Positions 14,099 to 21,780 of a stretch of 26,536 nucleotides of DNA are shown here, one piece after another. Where the stretch lies: IMG/VR virus record IMGVR_UViG_3300002144_000203, positions 1-26,536 of that record; one strand, written 5' to 3'. The notes under the pieces are model-generated. The model worked only from the letters and a program-made list of their open reading frames with translations, searched no databases and had not been told where the DNA came from. A program made the position numbers and the translations under genes. This DNA is from a virus. Numbering within the stretch: position 1 is the first letter of the stretch; each line of letters begins with the position of its first letter.

Positions 14099-17000
14099 AT
14101 GGCAAATAGATTTCCCTTAGTATTAGATACAACGGACAATAATAAGATTAAAGAAATCCAAGCTGGGGATAATTTAAATCTTACAGACAATAGTATCGTT
14201 GGCGTACAAAACATAACTGCACTAGGAACTATCAATGCCGCTGATATACAAGTTAACGGTAATAGACTAGTTGCACAAACATTTGCTGACCTAACAGATA
14301 CTCCTGCTTCGTTTATTGGATCACCCAACTACTTTGTAAAAGTAAAAGCAGACGGTACCGGGCTAGAATATAGGCCTCTTAGTGATCTAGGTAATATTGA
14401 AATTGATACTATTACAGTTGATACTGGTATTATTCCAAGTGTAGATAATGTAGGTTACTTAGGAACCTATGCTAAAAAGTTTAATGAGATTGTTGCTAGT
14501 ACGCTAAAAGGTAATTTAGTTTCATACAACGAAGAAATTGTATTTGATGCTATAACAGGTAAAATAAGTTATGCTGCACTGCAAGGTGCACCGACTTTCC
14601 TTTCGGAATTTACAGACGATATTGGATTTTTAAGAACACAAGATTTAGACGACCAATTAGCTGGCCTGTTTGATGAAGGTCAGCAGTTTGTAACAGACAT
14701 ACAAGGCAGTGTATTTGGTGATGATAGTACGCTATTAGTTGATGGCGTTAATAGTATTATTACAGGCGATGTACTAAACTCCGAAGTTATTACTACAGAT
14801 ATTATTACTACTACGGCACAAATAACTACAGCAACTATTACTACTATAAACGGACCAGATTCTAATGATTTAGAAATCAATGCAGGCGCAAGTGGTATTA
14901 TTAATATAGGCACAGGCGCAAGTACTACTACTGTTAATATTGAAAATGCAGTAATTGAAACATTCGATCAAGGAACAGGATTAGGCGTTGCACAACTTAC
15001 TGCAAATACTGATTTAGAAATAAATGCAGGGAACAGAGTTAAAATTACAGGAGGAGTTCCTTTTAGATTCTCTTCAACTACTACTGCTCTTCAACTTGCG
15101 ATTGGTGCTCAAGAAGGTGATGTAATATACAACACCACAACAAGCCGTTTACAAATGTATCAAGGCAGCGCTTGGAAAGACGTAAACGGTAATGTTGAAG
15201 CAACCGCAGGAACATCAAACTTTAATGATGTTGTAATTGCTGGCGACTTAACAGTTACAGGCACAACCACAAGTATCGAAACAACAAACACAGATATTAC
15301 TGACAATGTTATTACACTTAACAAAGGCGAACTTGGCGCTGGTGTTACACTAACTACTTCGGGTATCGAAATTGAAAGAGGAACATCTCCAAATAGATCT
15401 TTAGTATGGACAGAAAACTTTGGCGGTAAGTGGATAGTTACAGATAGTGCTACCTTCTTTGCTGATAGAGTTGAAGCTAATTACCTATTTGGAAGTTTAA
15501 CAGTCGAAACTGATAACCTTGTAATGGGCGATGGTGATATTACAGCAACTGGTACACTTACAGTAGGCGGCTTCGGACAAGTTCAAATTGTTAGTGTTAC
15601 AACCGACATTGAGCTATTGCCAGTTGGTAAGGTATTTGTTGACGGAAACTTAGAAGTTACAGGAAACTCTACTGTTACAGGTAGTATAGAAGCAGCAGCA
15701 TTTAAAGGTACGTTTGTAGGCGATGATTCAACAGTACTTGTAGACGGCGTTAATAATAAGGTTGTTGGTGATATTGACACAGCAAGTTTAAGAACTAGCG
15801 AAACAACAATCGCACTTGGTCTTAGTGCAGGAGAAACAACTCAAGCCGAGGCTGCTATAGCAATTGGGCAGCTTGCAGGTAATAACACACAAGGCTTATC
15901 AGCAATAGCAATTGGTCCTTTGGCAGGCCGAACAACTCAAGGTATTGGTGGAATAGCAATTGGTGCTACGGCTGGGCAAACTACTCAAGGCATAAAGGCA
16001 ATAGCAATTGGCTCTGACGCAGGACAAATAAATCAAGGTGCTAGTGCAATAGCAATTGGTGTTGCGGCAGGTGAAACAAGTCAAGCCGCAAACTCAATTG
16101 TAATTAACGCAACTGGCGCGGCTCTAAACAACATCGTAGAAGATACCTTTGTGGTTAAACCAGTGCGTGATGCAGTTGGTACGACTGTAATGATGTACGA
16201 TGCTACATCAGGTGAAGTAACACATACTGCAACACCAGGCACACTAGCAGCAAACATAGATCAAGCAACTGTAGCAATTGGTGCAACTACTGCAACAGCT
16301 ATTAATATAGGTAACGCAGGTAGCACAACAACAATTAACGGAATAGTTAATTTACCAGCACTAATTGCAGGTGAGATTACAGCAGACAATAGTATTAGTA
16401 TTACAACAGCAGTAGGCGACGGTAATGCAATTAGTATTGGACCAGGTGGCACAAATAGATACGTTAACCTAACAGCAGATTATATCAGATTCTTTGGACC
16501 TATTACTACTAATATAAATGCAACTGGCGGCATTACTGGTGATATTAAAGGTAGTGTAGTAGCAGATGATTCGACAGTAATGATTGACGGACAGTCAGGG
16601 ACTATTGTTGGTCCGATTGTATCTGCTAATATTGCAGGCACTCTTGTTAAAGCAACAACTATTGAAAATCATACAACTAGTGATTTAGCAATTAACGTAG
16701 ATGGGTTTATTAACATCAATGCAGGTACAGATGACGCAGGTCTAAGTAAGATCCAAATGGATCAAACTGGTATTAATTACATCGAGTTAACAACACAGCC
16801 TATTGCTCCAGGTAATCCTGCAGATGTAGCTAATATTGCAATCAATGCAACAGCATCATCAGGCGATGTCGTAATTGGTACTACAGGAAGTACACGTAAT
16901 CAATTAGTAACAATTCATAATGCTACTGTTAACGGAACATTAGTGGGTAGCGCACAAGGAAACCATACAGGTACACTAACCGGTGATGTTGTAGGTAGTG

Positions 17001-17218
17001 TATTTGCAGACGATAGTGCGCCAATGGTAGATGCACTAAACTACGCAATGTTTAGTGATACATTATCGCTAACTCCATTAAATGCAGAACCTAGTAATCC
17101 AATAAACGGAATGATAGCAGTTGCAGATGGTACAGGATGGAATCCTGCAGGTAATGCAAAAAATACATTAGTAGCATATCTAGGTGGTGCCTGGGTAACA
17201 GTTGCAGCAGCGGCATAA
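14099..17218 (+). CDS. Tail fibre protein with YadA-head-like repeats, 1039 aa
   Basis: The N-terminus has an F-A-D-L-T-D-T-P module (about residues 62-95) and a YLGTYAKKFNEI segment that correspond to parts of the giant protein. Four copies of a D-D-S-T-x-x-x-D-G-x-N-like motif occur near residues 207, 541, 822 and 970, each preceded by Gly- and Val-rich turns. A segment near 390-450 (ITDNVITLNKGELGAG, IEIERGTSPNRS) is of a type common in marine T4-like phage fibres. Residues 571-666 are six tandem 16-residue repeats (IAIGxxAGxxTQGxxA) like the beta-roll repeats of YadA-type adhesin heads. The C-terminus (DGTGWNPAG, AYLGGAWVTV) resembles fibre tips. The overall make-up suggests a trimeric, receptor-binding fibre. 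No enzymatic domain is seen. It probably shares a late transcript with the protease gene 17 bases downstream. Confidence 0.85.
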   Translation: MANRFPLVLDTTDNNKIKEIQAGDNLNLTDNSIVGVQNITALGTINAADIQVNGNRLVAQTFADLTDTPASFIGSPNYFVKVKADGTGLEYRPLSDLGNIEIDTITVDTGIIPSVDNVGYLGTYAKKFNEIVASTLKGNLVSYNEEIVFDAITGKISYAALQGAPTFLSEFTDDIGFLRTQDLDDQLAGLFDEGQQFVTDIQGSVFGDDSTLLVDGVNSIITGDVLNSEVITTDIITTTAQITTATITTINGPDSNDLEINAGASGIINIGTGASTTTVNIENAVIETFDQGTGLGVAQLTANTDLEINAGNRVKITGGVPFRFSSTTTALQLAIGAQEGDVIYNTTTSRLQMYQGSAWKDVNGNVEATAGTSNFNDVVIAGDLTVTGTTTSIETTNTDITDNVITLNKGELGAGVTLTTSGIEIERGTSPNRSLVWTENFGGKWIVTDSATFFADRVEANYLFGSLTVETDNLVMGDGDITATGTLTVGGFGQVQIVSVTTDIELLPVGKVFVDGNLEVTGNSTVTGSIEAAAFKGTFVGDDSTVLVDGVNNKVVGDIDTASLRTSETTIALGLSAGETTQAEAAIAIGQLAGNNTQGLSAIAIGPLAGRTTQGIGGIAIGATAGQTTQGIKAIAIGSDAGQINQGASAIAIGVAAGETSQAANSIVINATGAALNNIVEDTFVVKPVRDAVGTTVMMYDATSGEVTHTATPGTLAANIDQATVAIGATTATAINIGNAGSTTTINGIVNLPALIAGEITADNSISITTAVGDGNAISIGPGGTNRYVNLTADYIRFFGPITTNINATGGITGDIKGSVVADDSTVMIDGQSGTIVGPIVSANIAGTLVKATTIENHTTSDLAINVDGFININAGTDDAGLSKIQMDQTGINYIELTTQPIAPGNPADVANIAINATASSGDVVIGTTGSTRNQLVTIHNATVNGTLVGSAQGNHTGTLTGDVVGSVFADDSAPMVDALNYAMFSDTLSLTPLNAEPSNPINGMIAVADGTGWNPAGNAKNTLVAYLGGAWVTVAAAA
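15809..16096 (+). repeat. Six tandem 48-bp (16-aa) repeats in the fibre gene
   Basis: The unit IAIGxxAGxxTQGxxA repeats six times with an exact 48-base period. The ATAGCAATTGG core recurs at 15857, 15905, 15953, 16001 and 16049. The first copy reads IALG, and a partial IVIN follows the last. The repeated Ala, Ile and Gly pattern fits stacked beta-roll turns as in YadA-type heads. An in-phase repeat could lengthen or shorten by recombination without frameshift. Confidence 0.9.
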
Positions 17219-17235
17219 TAACATAGGAAATTAAA

Positions 17236-20200
17236 ATGAGCGAAAGAGAATATATTGTAAGTTTAAATAAAGGCGTAGACTACGCAGCATTTAATCAAGA
17301 AATGATAGCAGTAACCGGTGCTGGAGATATTCCAGGTCGTTCAGTTGAAGTTGCAAATGCTAGACCCAGTAGTGAACGTAACACGCATTATAATTTGACC
17401 GACGAAGAAGCAGCAGTACTTGCTAATGATCCTAGAGTTTATGGTGTTACACTATTGCCCGAACTTGACCCAAATATTGGAATTGGCACCAGTGCTATAC
17501 AAGCTGGCGATTTTACAAAAACTACTCTAGATCGAGGCGACTACTTAAACTGGGGTATGCGCAGAATTAACGAAGCCGCAAATCCATATACTGGTGTTAA
17601 TGTTACAGGTGGATATAATTATACGCTAGACGGAACTGGTGTTGATGTTGTTATTATGGATAGCGGATTACAAATTGATCATCCAGAATTTCAAGATGCA
17701 CAAGGTGTAAGTAGAGTTGTAGAACTTAACTGGACAACTGCTAGTGGTATTGCGGGTATGCCTGCACAAAATGCTAACTATTACAGAGATTATGATGGAC
17801 ATGGCACACACGTTGCAGGAACAGTAGCAGGCAAAACATATGGCTGGGCAAAGAACGCTAGAATTTATAGTTTAAAACTTAATGGACTAGAAGGTACTGG
17901 AGACAGTGGCACAGGCACAAGCACAACATATGCATTTGATTGTATTAAAGAATGGCACAATGCTAAACCAATCGATTCAGCAACCGGAGTTAAGCGACCA
18001 ACTGTCGTTAACATGAGTTGGGGGTACCTAGCATACTATTCTTCAGTTAGTTCAATGACATATCGCGGAGACGTAAAAACTGGTACAGATATTGATAGTT
18101 CAGCAAAACGTCATGTGTTTGGGCTGGTCCCAATTTTTAATCCTGTTGCCGGAGCATTTGTGACTAATGTAAGAATACCTTCGGTTGATGTAGACATGGA
18201 AGAATTGATTGATGCGGGTGTACATGTTATGGTTGCAGCAGGAAATAGAAGTCATAAAATTGACGCACCGGCTGGCGATGATTACGATAATTTTGCTGTA
18301 ACTAACACAGGAACTATATACTATCACAGAGGAAGCTCTCCTTACAGCACAAACGCACACATAGTCGGTAATGTCGATAGTACAGAGCATGTAGACGGAT
18401 TAGAGCAAAAAGCAGTAAGTTCAGAAGCCGGTCCCGGTGTTAGCGTATTTGCGCCAGGTACGGATATTATGAGTGCTATGAGTACAACTAACAAATTTGG
18501 TGCAACTACAGTTAACAATCCTTACCCTGCAAATGCTGCATTTTTAATTAATAATATAACCGGCACGTCAATGGCTTCTCCGCAAATTGCAGGTATGCTA
18601 ACATTATGGTTGCAATTAAACCCAGAGGCTACACCTGCACAAGGGTTAGCATTTGTTAGCGCTACTGCTAAAACAAATCAATTATACGACACTGTAAGTG
18701 ATACTGATTATAGTATTGACCGAAGTCTATTAGGTAGTACAAATAGATTTGCATTTAATAAATTTAACAGTAATGTTCAAATGAGACTAGGTACACCTGT
18801 AGCGGCAGCAGCAGCACCAGCAGTAGCTACATATGCACTATCAAGTTCTGTAGCATCAGTTAATGAAGGAAGTTCGTTTACTATAACATTAACAACAACA
18901 AATATAACAGACGGAACTACAGTACCATACACTATTACTGGAGTAACTACTGCTGACATCGGCGGCGCCAGTTTGACCGGCAACTTTACTGTAAATAGTA
19001 ATACTGCAACAGCTACATTTAGTGTAACAGCTGATGCTACAACAGAAGGCGCAGAAACATTTGTATTGACATTAAACGCATTGAGCACAACACAAAGTGT
19101 GACAATTAATGATACAAGTACTACACCGTTAGTACCTGCTTATGTAGTAGCGCCAGCAGCAAACAACGTAAATGAAGGTAGTGCGCTAACATTCAACGTT
19201 ACTACAACTAACGTAAGTGATGCAACTACACTATATTGGAGTGTTACAAACGCAGGCGACTTTGGAACAGCGACTGGTAGCTTTACAATCACAAGCAACG
19301 CAGGTTCGTTTAGTGTTACTCCAACAGCTGATGCTACAACAGAAGGCGCAGAAACTTTTACAGCAAGTGTAAGAACAGGCAGCGTAGGCGGAACAATAGT
19401 TGCAACTTCGAGTGCAGTTACAATTAATGACACTAGTACTACACCTGGTGGCGGTGAATCGTATGCACTAGCAGCTAGCAGTGAATCAATAACTGAAGGT
19501 GAAAACACAACATTTACACTTACAACTACTAATGTAGCAGACGCAACTAATGTAGCGTATACAATTACTGGTGTATCAAGTTCAGACTTAGACAACGGTC
19601 CAAGAAGAAAAACAGCCGCTAAAGACTTTGAAGGTCCGGGCAGTGCATTCTTTAAAAGAGAAATGCAAGTTGGTGGTGTTAGACTTGTTATTGCAGGCGG
19701 CGTAGGCGGCCAAACAGCAGTACCAGATTTGTTTGCTGATAAAGTAGCACGTATGTTTGAATTGTTTACTGATAGTGCAGGCGCAGGTATTAACGCAGGC
19801 AAACAAAACCAAATGATAGAAACATTACTTGGTAATACAACATCTTACCATTCAAATTATCCAACTATACAAAGAATTGCAAGAGGTGCAGGCGGCGACT
19901 ATACTCCAAACTTCTTAACTGATGCAGGAATAAGTGCTTGGGGACTATCACCATTGTTTGATGTATCAGTGCAAAACGATATGGTTTGGTATTTGAATTC
20001 AACAGGCGGAGCACCTGGAGATGGCGATATCGATGCACAAGAAGTTATTGAGCACGTATTCCACACACTACACATGCATGGTATAGATGCAGTAACATTA
20101 AAAATGTATCCAACTCTAAGTGCAGACTGGGCAACGGGTGATTTGTATAACGCAATGGCAGAAGCATTTGATGCAAATAAATGGGATCCACAAGGGTATA

Positions 20201-21012
20201 ACAATCCATCGAACGCTTGGAAGACAGATCCAGATGCATTTGAAGTAGCAGTCAAAGAATACTTGTACTTGTTAAACTTCTGTATGTTTGATTATTCAAG
20301 TCTATGGGATGGTGAAAGTCTTGCTCCTGAGTGGACAGATGATATGCGCACGCCAGCAGGTATACTAGCAAACAATCCGTTAGGCCATGCGTTGTTTAAT
20401 ACGCATATAGCAGATGTAATTAGTAAGCCATCACTCACAACTATTAGAAGTATATTCCAAGATGGTGATGTAGGCAATCCAGCACTAGGAGGTGCATCGG
20501 GTTATGTTCCAGATGCTGCAATTCCGCTAACTGGTAACTTTACAGTTAGTTCAGACTCTGCTACACTAACTCTTAACGTAGCAAAAGACGGAGTTGTTGA
20601 CGTAGATTCACTAACAGTTACTCTAGACAACGGCGAAGCAAATCAGGCTGTTACAATTGCTGACGATGGTGTTGTACCAGGTTTTGCACCAGACTATGCA
20701 CTATATGTAACTAACCCAGGCGGCAACGAATATACACTGAGTGGTTACGACAGAAATGGTTTAGTTAGTGGTGCGCAACCTACATTGGCTTATAACAATG
20801 GTGACAAAGTACTTGTTACTATACAAGGTAGTACTTCAAGTGCGCATCCTTTCTACATTAAAACTGCACAAGGCACAGGCACTGGTAATCAAGCAAGTGG
20901 CGCAGATGGCGGCGGAACACCAGTAGTTAAATGGACAATTGGAAGTACTGGAACATTCTACTATCAGTGCAGCATACACAGTGCAATGAACAATACAATA
21001 ACAGTATCATAA
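17236..21012 (+). CDS. Subtilisin-type protease with Calx-beta-like repeats and C-terminal cupredoxin, 1258 aa
   Basis: Regions in order: an N-terminal part (1-80) that may act as an I9-like propeptide; an S8 subtilase domain (about 130-490) with complete triad Asp142 (VVIMDSG), His189 (DGHGTHVAG) and Ser445 (GTSMASP) and oxyanion Asn337 (AAGN); Calx-beta-like repeats A (533-629) and B (635-735); and a third repeat (743-787) interrupted by about 309 residues and resumed at 1096-1146. The insert is an unrecognised domain with E936-x2-E939-H940-x2-H943 and nearby His946 and His948, possibly metal-binding. The C-terminus (1152-1258) is cupredoxin-like, with His1204, Cys1245, His1248 and Met1251 placed as in a type-1 copper site. 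There is no signal peptide, and the gene sits in the late fibre unit, so it is probably a virion-associated protease that cuts cell-surface proteins, processes fibres, or both. AGGAAA lies 8 bases before the ATG. Confidence 0.9.
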   Translation: MSEREYIVSLNKGVDYAAFNQEMIAVTGAGDIPGRSVEVANARPSSERNTHYNLTDEEAAVLANDPRVYGVTLLPELDPNIGIGTSAIQAGDFTKTTLDRGDYLNWGMRRINEAANPYTGVNVTGGYNYTLDGTGVDVVIMDSGLQIDHPEFQDAQGVSRVVELNWTTASGIAGMPAQNANYYRDYDGHGTHVAGTVAGKTYGWAKNARIYSLKLNGLEGTGDSGTGTSTTYAFDCIKEWHNAKPIDSATGVKRPTVVNMSWGYLAYYSSVSSMTYRGDVKTGTDIDSSAKRHVFGLVPIFNPVAGAFVTNVRIPSVDVDMEELIDAGVHVMVAAGNRSHKIDAPAGDDYDNFAVTNTGTIYYHRGSSPYSTNAHIVGNVDSTEHVDGLEQKAVSSEAGPGVSVFAPGTDIMSAMSTTNKFGATTVNNPYPANAAFLINNITGTSMASPQIAGMLTLWLQLNPEATPAQGLAFVSATAKTNQLYDTVSDTDYSIDRSLLGSTNRFAFNKFNSNVQMRLGTPVAAAAAPAVATYALSSSVASVNEGSSFTITLTTTNITDGTTVPYTITGVTTADIGGASLTGNFTVNSNTATATFSVTADATTEGAETFVLTLNALSTTQSVTINDTSTTPLVPAYVVAPAANNVNEGSALTFNVTTTNVSDATTLYWSVTNAGDFGTATGSFTITSNAGSFSVTPTADATTEGAETFTASVRTGSVGGTIVATSSAVTINDTSTTPGGGESYALAASSESITEGENTTFTLTTTNVADATNVAYTITGVSSSDLDNGPRRKTAAKDFEGPGSAFFKREMQVGGVRLVIAGGVGGQTAVPDLFADKVARMFELFTDSAGAGINAGKQNQMIETLLGNTTSYHSNYPTIQRIARGAGGDYTPNFLTDAGISAWGLSPLFDVSVQNDMVWYLNSTGGAPGDGDIDAQEVIEHVFHTLHMHGIDAVTLKMYPTLSADWATGDLYNAMAEAFDANKWDPQGYNNPSNAWKTDPDAFEVAVKEYLYLLNFCMFDYSSLWDGESLAPEWTDDMRTPAGILANNPLGHALFNTHIADVISKPSLTTIRSIFQDGDVGNPALGGASGYVPDAAIPLTGNFTVSSDSATLTLNVAKDGVVDVDSLTVTLDNGEANQAVTIADDGVVPGFAPDYALYVTNPGGNEYTLSGYDRNGLVSGAQPTLAYNNGDKVLVTIQGSTSSAHPFYIKTAQGTGTGNQASGADGGGTPVVKWTIGSTGTFYYQCSIHSAMNNTITVS
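19026..19058 (+). repeat. 33-bp perfect direct repeat, copy 1 (Calx-beta-like repeat A)
   Basis: This stretch is identical to 19323-19355, 297 bases (99 codons) downstream and in the same frame. It encodes the Asp/Glu-rich turn ADATTEGAETF, shared by repeats A and B. Identity down to third codon positions suggests recent duplication or gene conversion rather than protein-level conservation alone. Confidence 0.9.
19323..19355 (+). repeat. 33-bp perfect direct repeat, copy 2 (Calx-beta-like repeat B)
   Basis: Second copy of the repeat at 19026-19058, in the same reading frame and at the same place in the next Calx-beta-like unit. The 99-codon offset equals the length of one unit with its linker. 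Confidence 0.9.
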
Positions 21013-21022
21013 GGAAACGAAG

Positions 21023-21739
21023 ATGGCAGTACAATTAATTAACATAGGTAATGTTGCTAACGACGGAACAGGTGATGATCTCAGAGAAGCATTTATTAAA
21101 GTAAATCAAAACTTTGAAGAATTAGATTTACGTGATGACGAACAAACAACAGCTAGTAACTTAGGAGCAACAGGCGAAGGACTATTTTTTCGTAGAAACG
21201 CATACAACTTAGAATTTAAGAAAATTAGTGCCGGCGCAAACGTAACACTTACTGCTGATGATAACAAAATTGTTATTGCTGCTGATAGTGGTGTAAGTGA
21301 TTTAACAATTACTGCTGATACCGGCAGTGTTGTATTAGATAACAGTGCAGCATTAACTATTGCAGGCGGAAGTGATATTAGCACATCTATTGTTGACGGA
21401 ACATTAACAGTTACATATACTGGCGCTGCTGACCTAGCATCAGACCTAACTCCGCAACTTAGTGCAGATTTAGATGCACAGGCAAATAACTTATTAAACG
21501 TAGGAAATATTACTAGTTCAGAATTTATCGGACCGCTAACCGGTAATGTAACAGGCGATGTAAATGGATTAGTATATGGTGTCGATATACGTAATTTTTT
21601 TGCGGCAAACGCAGCAGACTTTGGAAGTGTAATTCCGACAGTATCTAATGTATTTGAATTTTTTATACAAAATACCGATGTAGATTGGGGATCGATTGTT
21701 GCACCTAACGTTGCTACATTTGACCTAGGCTCTCTGTAA
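21023..21739 (+). CDS. Structural protein with shared N-terminal module, 238 aa
   Basis: The AAGGA ribosome binding site overlaps the stop codon of the protease gene, so the two are coupled. Residues 1-36 repeat the shared module (INIGNVANDGTGDDLREAF, KVNQNFEEL). A middle region follows, rich in Thr, Asp and Ala with beta-strand character (VTLTADDNKIVIAAD, LTVTYTGAADLASDL). Near the C-terminus, IGPLTGNVTGDVNGLVYGVD corresponds to the spacer motif in the 1039-residue fibre. The protein ends VAPNVATFDLGSL. It looks like a short member of the fibre family, perhaps an adaptor joining the fibre or protease to the tail. No enzyme motif is seen. Confidence 0.82.
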   Translation: MAVQLINIGNVANDGTGDDLREAFIKVNQNFEELDLRDDEQTTASNLGATGEGLFFRRNAYNLEFKKISAGANVTLTADDNKIVIAADSGVSDLTITADTGSVVLDNSAALTIAGGSDISTSIVDGTLTVTYTGAADLASDLTPQLSADLDAQANNLLNVGNITSSEFIGPLTGNVTGDVNGLVYGVDIRNFFAANAADFGSVIPTVSNVFEFFIQNTDVDWGSIVAPNVATFDLGSL

Positions 21740-21748
21740 TATCTTTTC

Positions 21749-21757
21749 CGATAAATA
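21749..21757 (+). promoter_or_regulatory. T4-type late promoter box (CGATAAATA)
   Basis: Fourth copy of the 9-mer, in the gap after the 238-residue gene and 23 bases before the ATG at 21781, with AAGGAA (21767-21772) as ribosome binding site. Confidence 0.8.
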
Positions 21758-21780
21758 CGTTGTATTAAGGAAACTCATTA

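Noticed and set aside
15809-16096. Tandem 48-bp repeats as a CRISPR array
   Set aside because: The repeats are contiguous, in frame and code for a regular 16-residue protein pattern. There are no unique spacers and no cas genes.
19140-19802. Long minus-strand open frame (220 codons) opposite the protease gene
   Set aside because: It is antisense to a well-supported coding region, is rich in Val, Pro, Ala and Ser as expected from complementing Thr/Asn/Gly-rich codons, and has no recognised domain.
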